From Pseudomonadota bacterium (lineage in GTDB: Bacteria > Pseudomonadota > Gammaproteobacteria > Burkholderiales > Thiobacillaceae), in NCBI GenBank assembly GCA_030836725.1, contig JAUPLV010000029.1, forward strand, positions 1 to 17,182: DNA of 17,182 bases. Direction: 5' to 3'. A program made the position numbers and the translations under genes. Shown here in pieces: positions 7,077 to 14,677 of this stretch. The notes under the pieces are model-generated. The model made no database searches and was not told the origin of the DNA. It worked only from the letters and a program-made list of their open reading frames with translations. Every line of letters starts with the position of its first letter. Position 1 is the first letter of the stretch.

Positions 7077-7179
7077 ACCCGAATTGGTCAACAGGTATCG
7101 CGTTTGCGAGCAGGGTGCGCTCCGTGCACCGATTGATGCCGAAAGCTGCGCGGTCATGGCGCGACCGGCCGAAATCGAA

Positions 7180-8358
7180 TCAGCCCTGGAACAGCGCCAG
7201 CTTCTCGGCCTGGTCCGTGCGCTCCCAGGTGAATTCCGGCTCGTGCCGCCCAAAATGCCCGTACGCGGCGGTCTTCCGGTAGATGGGGCGGCGCAGGTCG
7301 AGGCTGTCGATGATGCCGCGCGGGGTCAGCTTGAAGCTGCAACGCACCATGTCTTCCAGTTTTTCGTCCGGCAGGGTGCCGGTGCCGTAGGTTTCGACCA
7401 GCAGAGACACCGGCTCGGCGACGCCGATGGCATAGGCCAGCTGCACCAGGCAGCGCCTGGCATAGCCCGCCGCCACGAGATTCTTGGCGATGTAGCGCGC
7501 CATGTACGCCGCCGAGCGGTCGACCTTGGTCGGGTCCTTGCCTGAAAACGCGCCACCGCCGTGCGGGCAGGAGCCGCCGTAGGTGTCGACGATGATCTTG
7601 CGGCCGGTGAGGCCGGTGTCGCCGTTGGGGCCGCCGATTTCGAATGGGCCGGCAGGGTTGACCCACAGCCTGAACGTCGGCGTGCGCAGCGCCGTCGGCA
7701 CCAGCGGGTCGACGATTTCGCGCGCGACTTCCTGCGCGACCCAGGCGGGGTCGAGGCCGCGTTCGATCTGGGTGGAAATGATCACGGTTTCGACGCCGAC
7801 CATTTTCTGGCCTTCGTAGGCGACGGTAACCTGGCTTTTGGCATCGGGGCGCAGCCAGGGCAAGGCGCCGGACTTGCGCAGTTCGGCCTGCTTTTGCACC
7901 AGGCGATGCGCCAGCCAGAGGGGATAGGGCATCAGGTCGGGGGTTTCGTCGCAAGCGTAGCCGAACATCAGGCCCTGGTCGCCGGCGCCGATGTCGCCGC
8001 CGGCCAGGGAGATGCCCTTGTGAATCTGGATCGACTGGTGGTTGAAGCGCACCTGCACTTCGCAGGTGTTGGGGTCGATGCCGGTTTCGGCGTCGCGGTA
8101 GCCGATGTCGCGCAGCACCTGGCGGGCGATCGCCTCGGCGCGGTCACGCACCTCGTCGAAGAGTTCCTTGCGGACGGTTTTGAACTCGCCGGTGATCACC
8201 ACCAGGTTGTCGGCCACCAGGGTTTCGCAGGCGACCCTGGCTTCGGGTTCTTCGGCCAGAAAGGCGTCCAGGATGGCGTCGGAAATCTGGTCGGCGATCT
8301 TGTCCGGATGGCCTTCCGACACGGACTCGGAGGTAAACAAATGGCGGCGCATGTTCAT
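7180..8358 (-). CDS. metK: S-adenosylmethionine synthase
   Basis: MetK makes S-adenosylmethionine from methionine and ATP. The 392-residue length is normal. Family motifs are ESVSEGHPDKIADQ (11-24, with the active-site His), GAGDQGLMFGYA (124-135, the ATP/methionine signature) and GGGAFSGKDPTKVDRSAAY (267-285, the phosphate and potassium site). The start at 8358 is preferred over the ATG two codons on because AGGA lies about 9 bases upstream. The gene begins only 27 bp after the stop of a methyltransferase gene on the same strand, so the two may be co-transcribed, and there is no room for a SAM or SAH riboswitch directly before it. The 172 bp after its stop hold weak hairpins and then the fccAB promoter. 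Confidence 0.98.
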   Translation of the reverse strand: MNMRRHLFTSESVSEGHPDKIADQISDAILDAFLAEEPEARVACETLVADNLVVITGEFKTVRKELFDEVRDRAEAIARQVLRDIGYRDAETGIDPNTCEVQVRFNHQSIQIHKGISLAGGDIGAGDQGLMFGYACDETPDLMPYPLWLAHRLVQKQAELRKSGALPWLRPDAKSQVTVAYEGQKMVGVETVIISTQIERGLDPAWVAQEVAREIVDPLVPTALRTPTFRLWVNPAGPFEIGGPNGDTGLTGRKIIVDTYGGSCPHGGGAFSGKDPTKVDRSAAYMARYIAKNLVAAGYARRCLVQLAYAIGVAEPVSLLVETYGTGTLPDEKLEDMVRCSFKLTPRGIIDSLDLRRPIYRKTAAYGHFGRHEPEFTWERTDQAEKLALFQG

Positions 8359-8385
8359 GGAGCGTTTCCTGTGATGCGTTGATGG

Positions 8386-9519
8386 TCAAGGGTTACGTGC
8401 CGCGAGGCGCCAGAGCGAGGTGACCTCGGCGGCGCGCGCGGCGTGTAGCGGGTCGGTGGCATCAGCGGCGCGGGGATGCGTGGGTTTGGTGTCCAGCCGC
8501 CCGACGACGTTCAGTCCGGCTGCCTCGATTGCGGCGAGCAGCGACTCGCGCGTGCGCAGGCCCAGATGCTCGGCCAGATCCGACAGGATCAGCCAGCCTT
8601 CGCCGCCGGGTTCCAGGTGTGCCGCCAGCCCGTTCAGAAATCCCAGCAGCATACGGCTCTCCGGGTCGTAAATCGCGTGTTCGAGCGGCGAGTTGGCGCG
8701 TGCGGGAAGCCAAGGCGGATTGCAGACGATAAGCGGCGCGCGCCCTTCGGGGAACAGGTCGGCCTCGACCACCTCCACCCGCCCCTTGAGGCCAAGCCGG
8801 GCGATGTTCTGCCGCGCGCACGCCAAGGCCCGCGGGTCCTGGTCGGTGGCGACGACATGCTTGATACCTCGGCGGGCGAGCAGCGCGGCCAGCACGCCCG
8901 TTCCCGTGCCGATGTCGAAGGCGAGCGTCGAGGCCGGCAGCGGCGCTTCGGCCACCAGTTGCACGTACTCGCCGCGCACCGGCGAAAACACACCGTAGTG
9001 CGGATGAATCCGGTCGCCCAAGGCAGGAATATCCACGCCTTTCTTGCGCCATTCGTGGGCGCCGATGACGCCGAGCAGTTCGCGCATCGAGACCACCGAA
9101 GGCGTCTTGCCCTCGCCATAGGCTTCGGCGCAGGCTTCCTTCACGTTCGGCGCGCGGCGCAGGGGAATGCTGAAATCCGCCTCCAGCGGCAGCAGCAGCA
9201 TCCCCAGGGTGCGGGCGCGCTGCGATTGCGCCTGACGATGGAAATTGAAGGCCTCGGTCGGCGACGATGCGGCCTTGCGCGGCTTGCGGTCGATGCGGCG
9301 CGCCATCGCCTGCAGCAATTGGCGCGCATTCTGGAAGTCGCCCCGCCACAGCAGCGCGGTGCCCTCGCTGGCCAGGCGATAGGCCGCATCGGCGGTGATG
9401 CGGTCGTCCGCGACCATCACGCGTTTGGGCGGCGGCGCCCCGCCCTCCGAGCGCCAGCGGGCCGAGCGCGGCTCGCCGTCTTCGGTCCAGTTCACTACAG
9501 GATCATTCGTGTCGGTCAC
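8386..9519 (-). CDS. Class I SAM-dependent methyltransferase with NPPW motif
   Basis: The C-terminal half is a Rossmann-fold methyltransferase: AFDIGTGTGVLAALLARRG (motif I, SAM binding), VVATDQDPRALACARQN (motif II) and VCNPPWLP (motif IV). The NPPW/NPPY motif is shared by enzymes that methylate nitrogen in adenine, guanine or glutamine (PrmC, HemK, RlmG/RsmC types). The N-terminal half (about 200 residues, with AFNFHRQAQSQRART and HEWRKKGVDIPAL) looks like a substrate-recognition domain I cannot name. The start is uncertain: a GTG at 9519 gives 377 residues, a TTG at 9561 gives 391, and neither has a clear ribosome-binding site. metK follows 27 bp later, so this SAM user lies beside the SAM producer. 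The substrate is unknown. Confidence 0.8.
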   Translation of the reverse strand: MTDTNDPVVNWTEDGEPRSARWRSEGGAPPPKRVMVADDRITADAAYRLASEGTALLWRGDFQNARQLLQAMARRIDRKPRKAASSPTEAFNFHRQAQSQRARTLGMLLLPLEADFSIPLRRAPNVKEACAEAYGEGKTPSVVSMRELLGVIGAHEWRKKGVDIPALGDRIHPHYGVFSPVRGEYVQLVAEAPLPASTLAFDIGTGTGVLAALLARRGIKHVVATDQDPRALACARQNIARLGLKGRVEVVEADLFPEGRAPLIVCNPPWLPARANSPLEHAIYDPESRMLLGFLNGLAAHLEPGGEGWLILSDLAEHLGLRTRESLLAAIEAAGLNVVGRLDTKPTHPRAADATDPLHAARAAEVTSLWRLAARNP

Positions 9520-9612
9520 AGTGGAAGGGGTGAAACATCCAGGCCAGGAATAAGGAAACAAACGGGATCGAATGCAAAGGGCGGATCCGATAAAAGACGC
9601 TTAACGCCCGAG

Positions 9613-9915
9613 TTACGCTGCCACGGCCAGTGGCTGGATTGCCGCCAGATTCTCGGCCAATGCCTCGCGCGTAAGCGCCAGGTCGTAGTGTGCTTGCAGA
9701 TTCAGCCAGAACTCGGCTTCCATGCCGAAAAATACGCCCAGGCGCGCGGCGGTATCGGCGGTGATGCTGCGCTTGCCGGCGACGATTTCTCCGATACGGC
9801 GCTGGGGTACGCCGATTTCCTTGGCTAGCCGGTATTGAGTCACGCCCAGCGGCTTGAGAAATTCCTCCAGCAGAATTTCGCCGGGCGTAGCGAGCGGAAT
9901 TTGACGTTTTGCCAT
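9613..9915 (-). CDS. higA: HigA-family antitoxin
   Basis: This 100-residue antitoxin neutralises HigB and represses the module. It starts MAKRQIPLATPGEILLEEFL; the XRE-type helix-turn-helix (about 22-60, VTQYRLAKEIGVPQRRIGEIVAGKRSIT) is followed by the HigA-typical GMEAEFWLNLQAHYDLALTRE. The ATG at 9915 is fixed by a perfect AGGAGG, which overlaps the higB stop codon, so translation of the antitoxin is probably coupled to that of the toxin. The order toxin then antitoxin is the reverse of most toxin-antitoxin pairs and typical of higBA. Confidence 0.95.
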   Translation of the reverse strand: MAKRQIPLATPGEILLEEFLKPLGVTQYRLAKEIGVPQRRIGEIVAGKRSITADTAARLGVFFGMEAEFWLNLQAHYDLALTREALAENLAAIQPLAVAA

Positions 9916-9923
9916 GATGCCTC

Positions 9924-10202
9924 CTAGTGGTAATCGACGATTTCCACGTCCCATGCCGCGCCGTCTTTCCAGGTAAAACACACACGCCACTGGTCGTTGA
10001 CGCGAATACTCCATTGATCTTTGCGATCGCCCTTGAGCGCTTCCAGCCTGTTTTGCGGTGGAATACGCAATGACTCCAAGCGCTCGACAGCATGCAGCAT
10101 TTGTATTTTGCGGATAGCCACACGTGCGATATTGGCAAATCGGGGGACGCGTTTCCCCTCGAACAGCGCCTGTGTTTCGCGACATTTAAACTGCTTGATC
10201 AT
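9924..10202 (-). CDS. higB: HigB/RelE-family toxin (ribosome-dependent mRNA endonuclease)
   Basis: The 92-residue protein matches the HigB consensus throughout: MIKQFKCRETQALFEGKRV, the basic helix AIRKIQMLHAVERLESL, PPQNRLEALKGDR, and the C-terminal strands QWSIRVNDQWRVCFTW...DVEIVDYH carrying the Arg, Trp and His residues expected at the RelE-fold active site. Such toxins cleave mRNA in the ribosomal A site. The protein is full length with no disruption, so the module is probably functional. higA starts 8 bp after its stop codon. There is no Shine-Dalgarno before the ATG; the promoter lies so close that the mRNA is probably leaderless. Confidence 0.95.
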   Translation of the reverse strand: MIKQFKCRETQALFEGKRVPRFANIARVAIRKIQMLHAVERLESLRIPPQNRLEALKGDRKDQWSIRVNDQWRVCFTWKDGAAWDVEIVDYH

Positions 10203-10206
10203 GTTT

Positions 10207-10236
10207 GATACTAACGCCTGACGTTAGTATCGTCAA
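10207..10236 (-). promoter_or_regulatory. higBA promoter and HigA operator palindrome
   Basis: On the - strand, TTGACG (-35, 10236-10231) and TAGTAT (-10, 10213-10208) are exactly 17 bp apart, a near-consensus sigma-70 promoter. A perfect 10-bp inverted repeat GATACTAACG-N5-CGTTAGTATC (10207-10231) covers the -10 and spacer and touches the -35, so HigA binding there would block RNA polymerase. The -10 ends 5 bases before the higB ATG, so transcription should start at the ATG itself. Confidence 0.85.
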
Positions 10237-10249
10237 GCCATTACCATGC

Positions 10250-10990
10250 TCACAGCTTGGCATTGCGCCCGCCGTCCACCGCCAGTACCTGCCCAGTGAC
10301 GTAGGGGGCGTCGATGGCGAAGAAGCGCACGGCGCGGGCGATGTCGTCGGGGCCGCCGGCGGTCTTGAGGATGGTGTGGGAGACGATGCGCTGACGCGAG
10401 ACCTCATCGAAGTTGGGGTCGTCTTCCGGCCACATGATCGGGCCGGGGGCGACGGCATTGACGCGCACCAGCGGCCCCAGTTCGCGCGCCAGCGACTTGG
10501 TGAGGCCGACCACGCCGGCCTTCGCGACCGAATACACGACGTAGCTTTTCATCGGCCGCTCGGCGTGGATGTCGGCGATGTTGACGATGCAGCCGCGGCG
10601 CTTCTTCAGTTCCGGCGCGGCGGCCTGCGACAGGAACATCGGTGCGATCAGGTTGCTGCCCATCAGGTTGTCCCAGTCCTTCATGGTGATGCTGCCAACC
10701 GGGGTGGGGTAGAAGCTCGACGCGTTGTTGACCAGCACGTCGAGGCCGCCAAAGGTTGCGACGGTCTGGTTGACGAGGCTGGGCAGGCCGCCGACGTCGA
10801 GCAGGTCGGCCTGGATCAGCGCGACCGAATCGGGGCGAATCGCATTCAATTCATCCTGCAGCGCGCGCGCCTCGTCGGCTGAACTGCGGTAATGGATCAT
10901 CAGACTGGCGCCGCTGGCGTGCAGCAGGCGGCCGATCGCCGCGCCCACGCGCTTGGCCCCGCCCGTAATCAATGCGACTTTGCCTTGCAT
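10250..10990 (-). CDS. Pteridine reductase (short-chain dehydrogenase family, FolM/PTR1-like)
   Basis: This 246-residue NADPH-dependent SDR probably reduces dihydropterins or dihydrofolate to the tetrahydro form in the cytoplasm. The cofactor loop reads TGGAKRVGAAIG, the TGxxxRxG form of pteridine reductases rather than the usual TGxxxGIG. LVNNASSFYPTPV (86-98) is also typical of that subgroup. The catalytic pair is Y153/K157 in YSVAK, with D140 nearby in NIADIHAERP. RVNAVAPGPIMWPED and the terminal VLAVDGG are conserved. It is divergent from the MidA-like gene. A TATAAA box ends 11 bases before the ATG and there is no ribosome-binding site, so the leader is very short. The SDR family is certain; the pterin substrate is likely. 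Confidence 0.88.
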   Translation of the reverse strand: MQGKVALITGGAKRVGAAIGRLLHASGASLMIHYRSSADEARALQDELNAIRPDSVALIQADLLDVGGLPSLVNQTVATFGGLDVLVNNASSFYPTPVGSITMKDWDNLMGSNLIAPMFLSQAAAPELKKRRGCIVNIADIHAERPMKSYVVYSVAKAGVVGLTKSLARELGPLVRVNAVAPGPIMWPEDDPNFDEVSRQRIVSHTILKTAGGPDDIARAVRFFAIDAPYVTGQVLAVDGGRNAKL

Positions 10991-11001
10991 CGGGGTTCGC
11001 C

Positions 11002-11007
11002 TTTATA
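11002..11007 (-). promoter_or_regulatory. Possible -10 element of the pteridine reductase gene
   Basis: TATAAA on the - strand ends 11 bases before the ATG at 10990, implying a leader of only about 4-5 nt. No convincing -35 hexamer is seen in the divergent spacer with the MidA-like gene. Confidence 0.3.
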
Positions 11008-11064
11008 GTCACTGGATTCTGGATTATCCAGCCATTCCGCATTATCCCCGAAGTCATCCGCCGC

Positions 11065-12210
11065 ATGCTGCCTACTCCAAGCCCTGACGCCCTCGCCCAC
11101 AGCCAGCGCGTGACCGCCCACCTGCGGAGCCTGATCGAAGACGCGGGCGGCTGGATTCCGTTTTCGCGCTACATGGAAGCGGCGCTCTACGCGCCCGGTC
11201 TCGGCTACTACGCCGCCGGCGCGATGAAATTCGGCGCGGCGGGCGATTTCGTCACCGCGCCGGAAATGACCCCGCTGTTCGGCCGCACGCTGGCGCACGC
11301 CATCGCGCCCGCTGTCGCCGAAACCAGCGGCGAGGTGCTGGAACTGGGCGCCGGCAGCGGGCGGCTGGCGGCGGACCTGCTGGGCGAACTGGAAAGGCTC
11401 GATGCGCTGCCGCCGCGTTACCTGATTCTTGAAGTCAGCGCCGACCTGCGGCAACGGCAGCAGGCAACCCTCGCGCGCGAACTGCCGCATCTGGCCAGCC
11501 GGGTGCGCTGGCTGGACGCGCTTCCCGAGCATTTAAGCGGCGTCATCCTCGGCAACGAGGTGCTCGACGCGCTGCCGGCCGAACTACTGCACTGGACCGA
11601 AGCGGGGCCACAGCTGCACGGCGTGGCGCTCGATGGCGATGCCTTCGCCTGGCGGGACCGACCGATCATCGAGCCCGTGCTGCACGCCCGCGCCGAGGCA
11701 TTGAACCTGGCTCCGGGCTATGTCTCCGAAATCAATCTGACGGCCGATGCGCTGATCGCCTCGCTCGGAAATTGCCTGGACCACGGCCTGATCCTGATGA
11801 TCGACTACGGCTTTGCCGCCAGCGAGTACTACCATCCGCAGCGCCACATGGGGACGCTGCGCGCGCATTATCGCCACCACGCGCTGGACGATCCGTTCTA
11901 CCTGCCGGGATTGTGCGACCTCACCGCGCATGTCGATTTCAGCGCGGTGGCGCGGGCGGGAATGGCGGCCGGACTGGAACTCGCGGGCTACGCCAGCCAG
12001 GCGAGTTTCCTGCTGAACAGCGGCCTCGCCGAATTGCTGTTGCAGACGCCGCCCGCCGATGCGGCGACGTATCTGCCGCAGGCCAACGCGGTGCAACGGC
12101 TGGTTTCGCCCGCCGAGATGGGTGAGCTGTTCAAGGCGATCGGGTTCGCCCGGGGCGGCATCGCGCCGCTGCCGGGACTGGCGCGCGGCGACCGCAGGCA
12201 CAGCCTGTAA
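11065..12210 (+). CDS. MidA/NDUFAF7-family SAM-dependent methyltransferase
   Basis: This 381-residue protein belongs to the COG1565 (MidA) family. Its eukaryotic member NDUFAF7 methylates an arginine of a complex I subunit during assembly; the bacterial role is not settled. Diagnostic features are the N-terminal GGWIPFSRYMEAALYAPGLG, KFGAAGDFVTAPEMTPLFG, the SAM motif VLELGAGSGRLAADLL (about 91-106), VILGNEVLDALP and LMIDYGF. The ATG at 11065 is used because the family starts here; a longer frame from 10972 would overlap the divergent reductase and adds an unrelated hydrophobic stretch. No clear ribosome-binding site precedes it. Confidence 0.9.
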   Translation: MLPTPSPDALAHSQRVTAHLRSLIEDAGGWIPFSRYMEAALYAPGLGYYAAGAMKFGAAGDFVTAPEMTPLFGRTLAHAIAPAVAETSGEVLELGAGSGRLAADLLGELERLDALPPRYLILEVSADLRQRQQATLARELPHLASRVRWLDALPEHLSGVILGNEVLDALPAELLHWTEAGPQLHGVALDGDAFAWRDRPIIEPVLHARAEALNLAPGYVSEINLTADALIASLGNCLDHGLILMIDYGFAASEYYHPQRHMGTLRAHYRHHALDDPFYLPGLCDLTAHVDFSAVARAGMAAGLELAGYASQASFLLNSGLAELLLQTPPADAATYLPQANAVQRLVSPAEMGELFKAIGFARGGIAPLPGLARGDRRHSL

Positions 12211-12224
12211 GGATTCCGGCTGTT

Positions 12225-12250
12225 TGTAGGAGCGGCACCTCGCCGCGATT
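12225..12250 (+). repeat. REP-like palindromic element
   Basis: TGTAGGAGCGGC followed by ACCTC and GCCGCGAT is the GTAGGAGCGGCTTNNGCCGCGA type of extragenic palindrome found in many copies in proteobacterial genomes. The stem is GCGGC/GCCGC (12232-12246). It lies 14 bases after the stop of the MidA-like gene. The next 65 bases hold further short inverted repeats (ACGGC-TTGG-GCCGT near 12270). Confidence 0.65.
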
Positions 12251-12314
12251 TCGCACCCAGGCGAACACTACGGCTTGGGCCGTGGCGACCCTACCGGCTG
12301 GGGTCACAGGGTTT

Positions 12315-12374
12315 TGTGGGAGGGGCTTTAGCCGCGATGGAGGCACGCTATCGGGGCTGAAGCCCCTCCTACGT
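12315..12374. repeat. Inverted REP pair (REPIN-like)
   Basis: TGTGGGAGGGGCTTTAGCC (from 12316) and, inverted, TCGGGGCTGAAGCCCCTCC with CTACG (12351-12374) are two copies of the same GTRGGAGGGGCTTYAGCC unit facing each other about 20 bp apart. The second copy has a perfect stem GGGGC/GCCCC; the first has a decayed 3' arm (CCGCGA). Such pairs are normally moved by a RAYT transposase encoded elsewhere. None is in this window. Confidence 0.65.
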
Positions 12375-12393
12375 GGGTATGCCGAGGCCTGCG

Positions 12394-12419
12394 GCGGCGC
12401 CCCTTGTCAGGGGCGCCGC
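12394..12419 (-). terminator. Strong GC stem-loop after corC
   Basis: A perfect 10-bp inverted repeat, GCGGCGCCCC / GGGGCGCCGC with loop TTGTCA, begins 3 bases past the corC stop on the - strand. It lacks a T-run, so it is either a terminator of the GC-only kind or an mRNA end stabiliser for the miaB-corC operon. With the REP elements it fills the 212-bp gap between the convergent MidA-like and corC genes. Confidence 0.55.
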
Positions 12420-12422
12420 GCC

Positions 12423-13277
12423 TTACACCAGCGGCAGCTGTGCGTCCTCTTCCGGCGGCAGGAGGGTGACGCGCACAGCGTGCAGGCGGCGGCTGTCGGC
12501 GCGCAGGATGCTGAACAGGAAGCCGTCGAACTGGACCGATTCGCCGCGCTTGGGAAGGTGGCCGAAGCGCGAGACGATGAGGCCGCCGACGGTGTCGAAT
12601 TCCTCGTCGGAAAAATGCGCGCCGAGGGCCTGGTTGAAATCCTCGATTTCGGTTCCGGCCTTGACGCGGAAAACGCCCTCGTGCTCGCGGATGATATTGT
12701 CTTCGGTTTCGTCGAAATCGTATTCGTCCTCGATGTCGCCGACGATTTGCTCCAGCACGTCCTCGATGGTCACCAGTCCGGCGACGCCGCCGTATTCGTC
12801 GACGACAATGGCGATGTGGTTGCGATTGGAGCGGAACTCCTTCAGCAGCACGTTCAGCCGCTTCGACTCGGGAATGAACACGGCCGGGCGAAGCATGCCG
12901 CGGATGTCGCTGTCCGACTCGGCGTAATGCCGCAGAAGATCCTTGGCCAGCAGGATGCCGATGACGTCGTCGCGATCCTTGTCGATGACCGGGAAGCGCG
13001 AGTGCGCGGTTTCGATGACGCGGGGAATGAAGACTTCCGGCGCATCGTTGATGTCGATGACGTCCATCTGCGCGCGCGGGATCATGATCTCGCCGACGCG
13101 CATTTCCGACACCTGCAGCACGCCCTCGATCATCGCCAGGGCGTCGGCATCCATCAGGTTGTTTTCGTAGGCGCCGTGTAGCAGTTCGATCAACTGTTCA
13201 CGGTCTTCGGGTTCGCGCATCAGCCAGTTGGAGATGCGCTCGAGCAAGCTCGGTTTGGGACTACTGTCGGACTCCAT
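12423..13277 (-). CDS. corC: CorC/HlyC-family CBS-domain protein (YbeX-like)
   Basis: The 284-residue protein begins SLLERISNWLMREPEDREQLIELLHGA, then has a CBS pair (about 67-190; MIPRAQMDVID, HSRFPVID, GILLAKDLLR, IAIVVDEYGGVAGLVTIEDVLEQIVGDIEDE) and a C-terminal CorC_HlyC domain (FRVKAGTEIEDFNQ...DTVGGLIVSRFGHLPKRGE). In enterobacteria this gene (ybeX/corC) was linked to Mg/Co efflux and to ribosome maturation with YbeY. It starts 7 bp after ybeY ends and lacks an obvious Shine-Dalgarno, so translation is probably coupled. lnt, the usual next gene, does not follow. Confidence 0.95.
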   Translation of the reverse strand: MESDSSPKPSLLERISNWLMREPEDREQLIELLHGAYENNLMDADALAMIEGVLQVSEMRVGEIMIPRAQMDVIDINDAPEVFIPRVIETAHSRFPVIDKDRDDVIGILLAKDLLRHYAESDSDIRGMLRPAVFIPESKRLNVLLKEFRSNRNHIAIVVDEYGGVAGLVTIEDVLEQIVGDIEDEYDFDETEDNIIREHEGVFRVKAGTEIEDFNQALGAHFSDEEFDTVGGLIVSRFGHLPKRGESVQFDGFLFSILRADSRRLHAVRVTLLPPEEDAQLPLV

Positions 13278-13284
13278 TTATGCG

Positions 13285-13728
13285 TCAGGAAGTGTAAGGA
13301 TTGGGAATTCTAAACTGTTTCAGTATAGCGGCTTCGCGCGACTCCATGATTTCGGCCTCCGCCGGGTCGATGTGATCGTAGCCCTGCAGGTGCAGCACGC
13401 CGTGGATGGTCATGTGGGCAAAATGCTGCTTGAGCGGCTTGCCCTGTTCGCGCGCTTCGCGTTCGACCACCGAGGCGCAGACCACCACGTCGCCGCCGAG
13501 CACGCCAGGTGAAATTTCGCCGTATTCGAAGGTCAGCACATTGGGCACGTAGGCCTTGTCGCGATAGTCCCGGTTGAGCGCCTGCGCCTCCTCGGCGTCG
13601 ACGATGCGCACGGTGATCTCGGCGGGATGTTCCAAAGCAGCGGCGACCCAGCGCCGGACCTGCGCGCGGCTGGGCAGAGCGTCCGCCTCGCTGGCGAACT
13701 GCACCGACAGGCTGAATTCAGGGTTCAC
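13285..13728 (-). CDS. ybeY: Endoribonuclease YbeY (16S rRNA 3' end maturation)
   Basis: YbeY is a single-metal endoribonuclease needed for 16S rRNA 3' processing and ribosome quality control. The product is 147 residues with the GTG start at 13728, preceded by GGAA. The longer frame upstream lies inside ybeZ and is not conserved-looking. The zinc motif HGVLHLQGYDH (109-119) supplies H109, H113 and H119; NRDYRDKAYVPNVLTFEYG and GDVVVCASVVEREA are also family features. It overlaps the end of ybeZ by 11 bp, which fits coupled translation. Confidence 0.96.
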   Translation of the reverse strand: MNPEFSLSVQFASEADALPSRAQVRRWVAAALEHPAEITVRIVDAEEAQALNRDYRDKAYVPNVLTFEYGEISPGVLGGDVVVCASVVEREAREQGKPLKQHFAHMTIHGVLHLQGYDHIDPAEAEIMESREAAILKQFRIPNPYTS

Positions 13729-14677
13729 GTTTTTCCGTTTGCGCGCGATGCGCGGCGTAGGCATCGACGATGCGGCCGACCAGTGGATGGCGCACCACGT
13801 CCTCGGACAGGAAATGGGTGAAGGCGATGCCGCGCACATCACCCAGCACATCGGCCGCATCCATCAGGCCGGATTTGATGTGCTTGGGCAGATCGAGCTG
13901 GGTCGGGTCTCCGGTCACCACAGCGCGGGCGCCGAAACCGATCCGGGTCAGGAACATCTGCATCTGCTCGGACGTGGTGTTCTGCGCCTCGTCGAGGATG
14001 ATGAAGGCATGGTTGAGGGTGCGGCCGCGCATGAAGGCGAGCGGCGCCACTTCGATGGCGTGGCGCTCGATCAGCCGCGTCACCTTGTCGAAGCCCATCA
14101 GGTCGAACAGCGCGTCGTACAGCGGGCGCAGGTAGGGGTCAACCTTCTGGGTGAGGTCGCCCGGCAGGAAGCCGAGCCGTTCGCCAGCTTCCACCGCCGG
14201 GCGCGTCAGCACGATGCGCTTGACCTGCTCACGTTCCAGCGCGTCGACCGCGCAGGCGACGGCCAGATAGGTCTTGCCGGTGCCGGCGGGGCCGACGCCG
14301 AAGGTGATGTCGTGGCTGCGGATCTGTTCGATATATTCGCCCTGGCGCGGGGTGCGCGCGCGCAGGTCGGCGCGGCGGGTGCGCAGCGCGGGTCCCTCCT
14401 CGTCGGCGCGGCCGCGCGTCAACTCGACCAGGCCGAGCTGGATGTCGTCCAGGCTCAGCTCGTCGTGCGCGCGGTTGTAGAAATGCTCGATCGCCTGCGC
14501 GCCCTTTTCGGCCTGCGCGGCGTCGCCGCTGAAGCGGAAGCTCGAACCGCGGCGACCGATGGTGACGTCGAACGCCGCCTCGATCTGCCGCAGGTTCTCG
14601 TCCATGGGCCCGCACAGGTTGGCCAGGCGCCGGTTGTCTTCCGGGGCCAGCCGCAGTTCAACGATGTCAGTTTTCAA
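13718..14677 (-). CDS. ybeZ: PhoH-like ATPase YbeZ
   Basis: This 319-residue PhoH-family P-loop ATPase is thought to act with YbeY in RNA processing. Walker A is GPAGTGKT (129-136) and Walker B FIILDEAQN (225-233), with TRPAVEAGERLGFLPGDL and TGDPTQLDLP between and after them. An N-terminal KH-like segment (DVTIGRRGSSFRFSGD) precedes the ATPase core. The start is taken as TTG at 14677, which forms a TTGA overlap with the miaB stop and gives the usual family length. The frame stays open far into miaB, but that part is not PhoH. A rare TTG start would suit translation re-initiation after miaB. Confidence 0.93.
   Translation of the reverse strand: MKTDIVELRLAPEDNRRLANLCGPMDENLRQIEAAFDVTIGRRGSSFRFSGDAAQAEKGAQAIEHFYNRAHDELSLDDIQLGLVELTRGRADEEGPALRTRRADLRARTPRQGEYIEQIRSHDITFGVGPAGTGKTYLAVACAVDALEREQVKRIVLTRPAVEAGERLGFLPGDLTQKVDPYLRPLYDALFDLMGFDKVTRLIERHAIEVAPLAFMRGRTLNHAFIILDEAQNTTSEQMQMFLTRIGFGARAVVTGDPTQLDLPKHIKSGLMDAADVLGDVRGIAFTHFLSEDVVRHPLVGRIVDAYAAHRAQTEKREP

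Noticed and set aside
8340..8400. SAM or SAH riboswitch before metK
   Set aside because: Only 27 bp separate metK from the upstream gene, too short for any known SAM or SAH aptamer with its expression platform.
10972..11064. N-terminal extension of the MidA-like protein with a signal-like hydrophobic stretch
   Set aside because: It overlaps the start of the divergent reductase, and MidA proteins are cytoplasmic and begin near the ATG at 11065.
12211..12422. CRISPR array in the repeat-rich gap
   Set aside because: The repeats are inverted, imperfect and irregularly spaced, of REP type, with no regular spacers.
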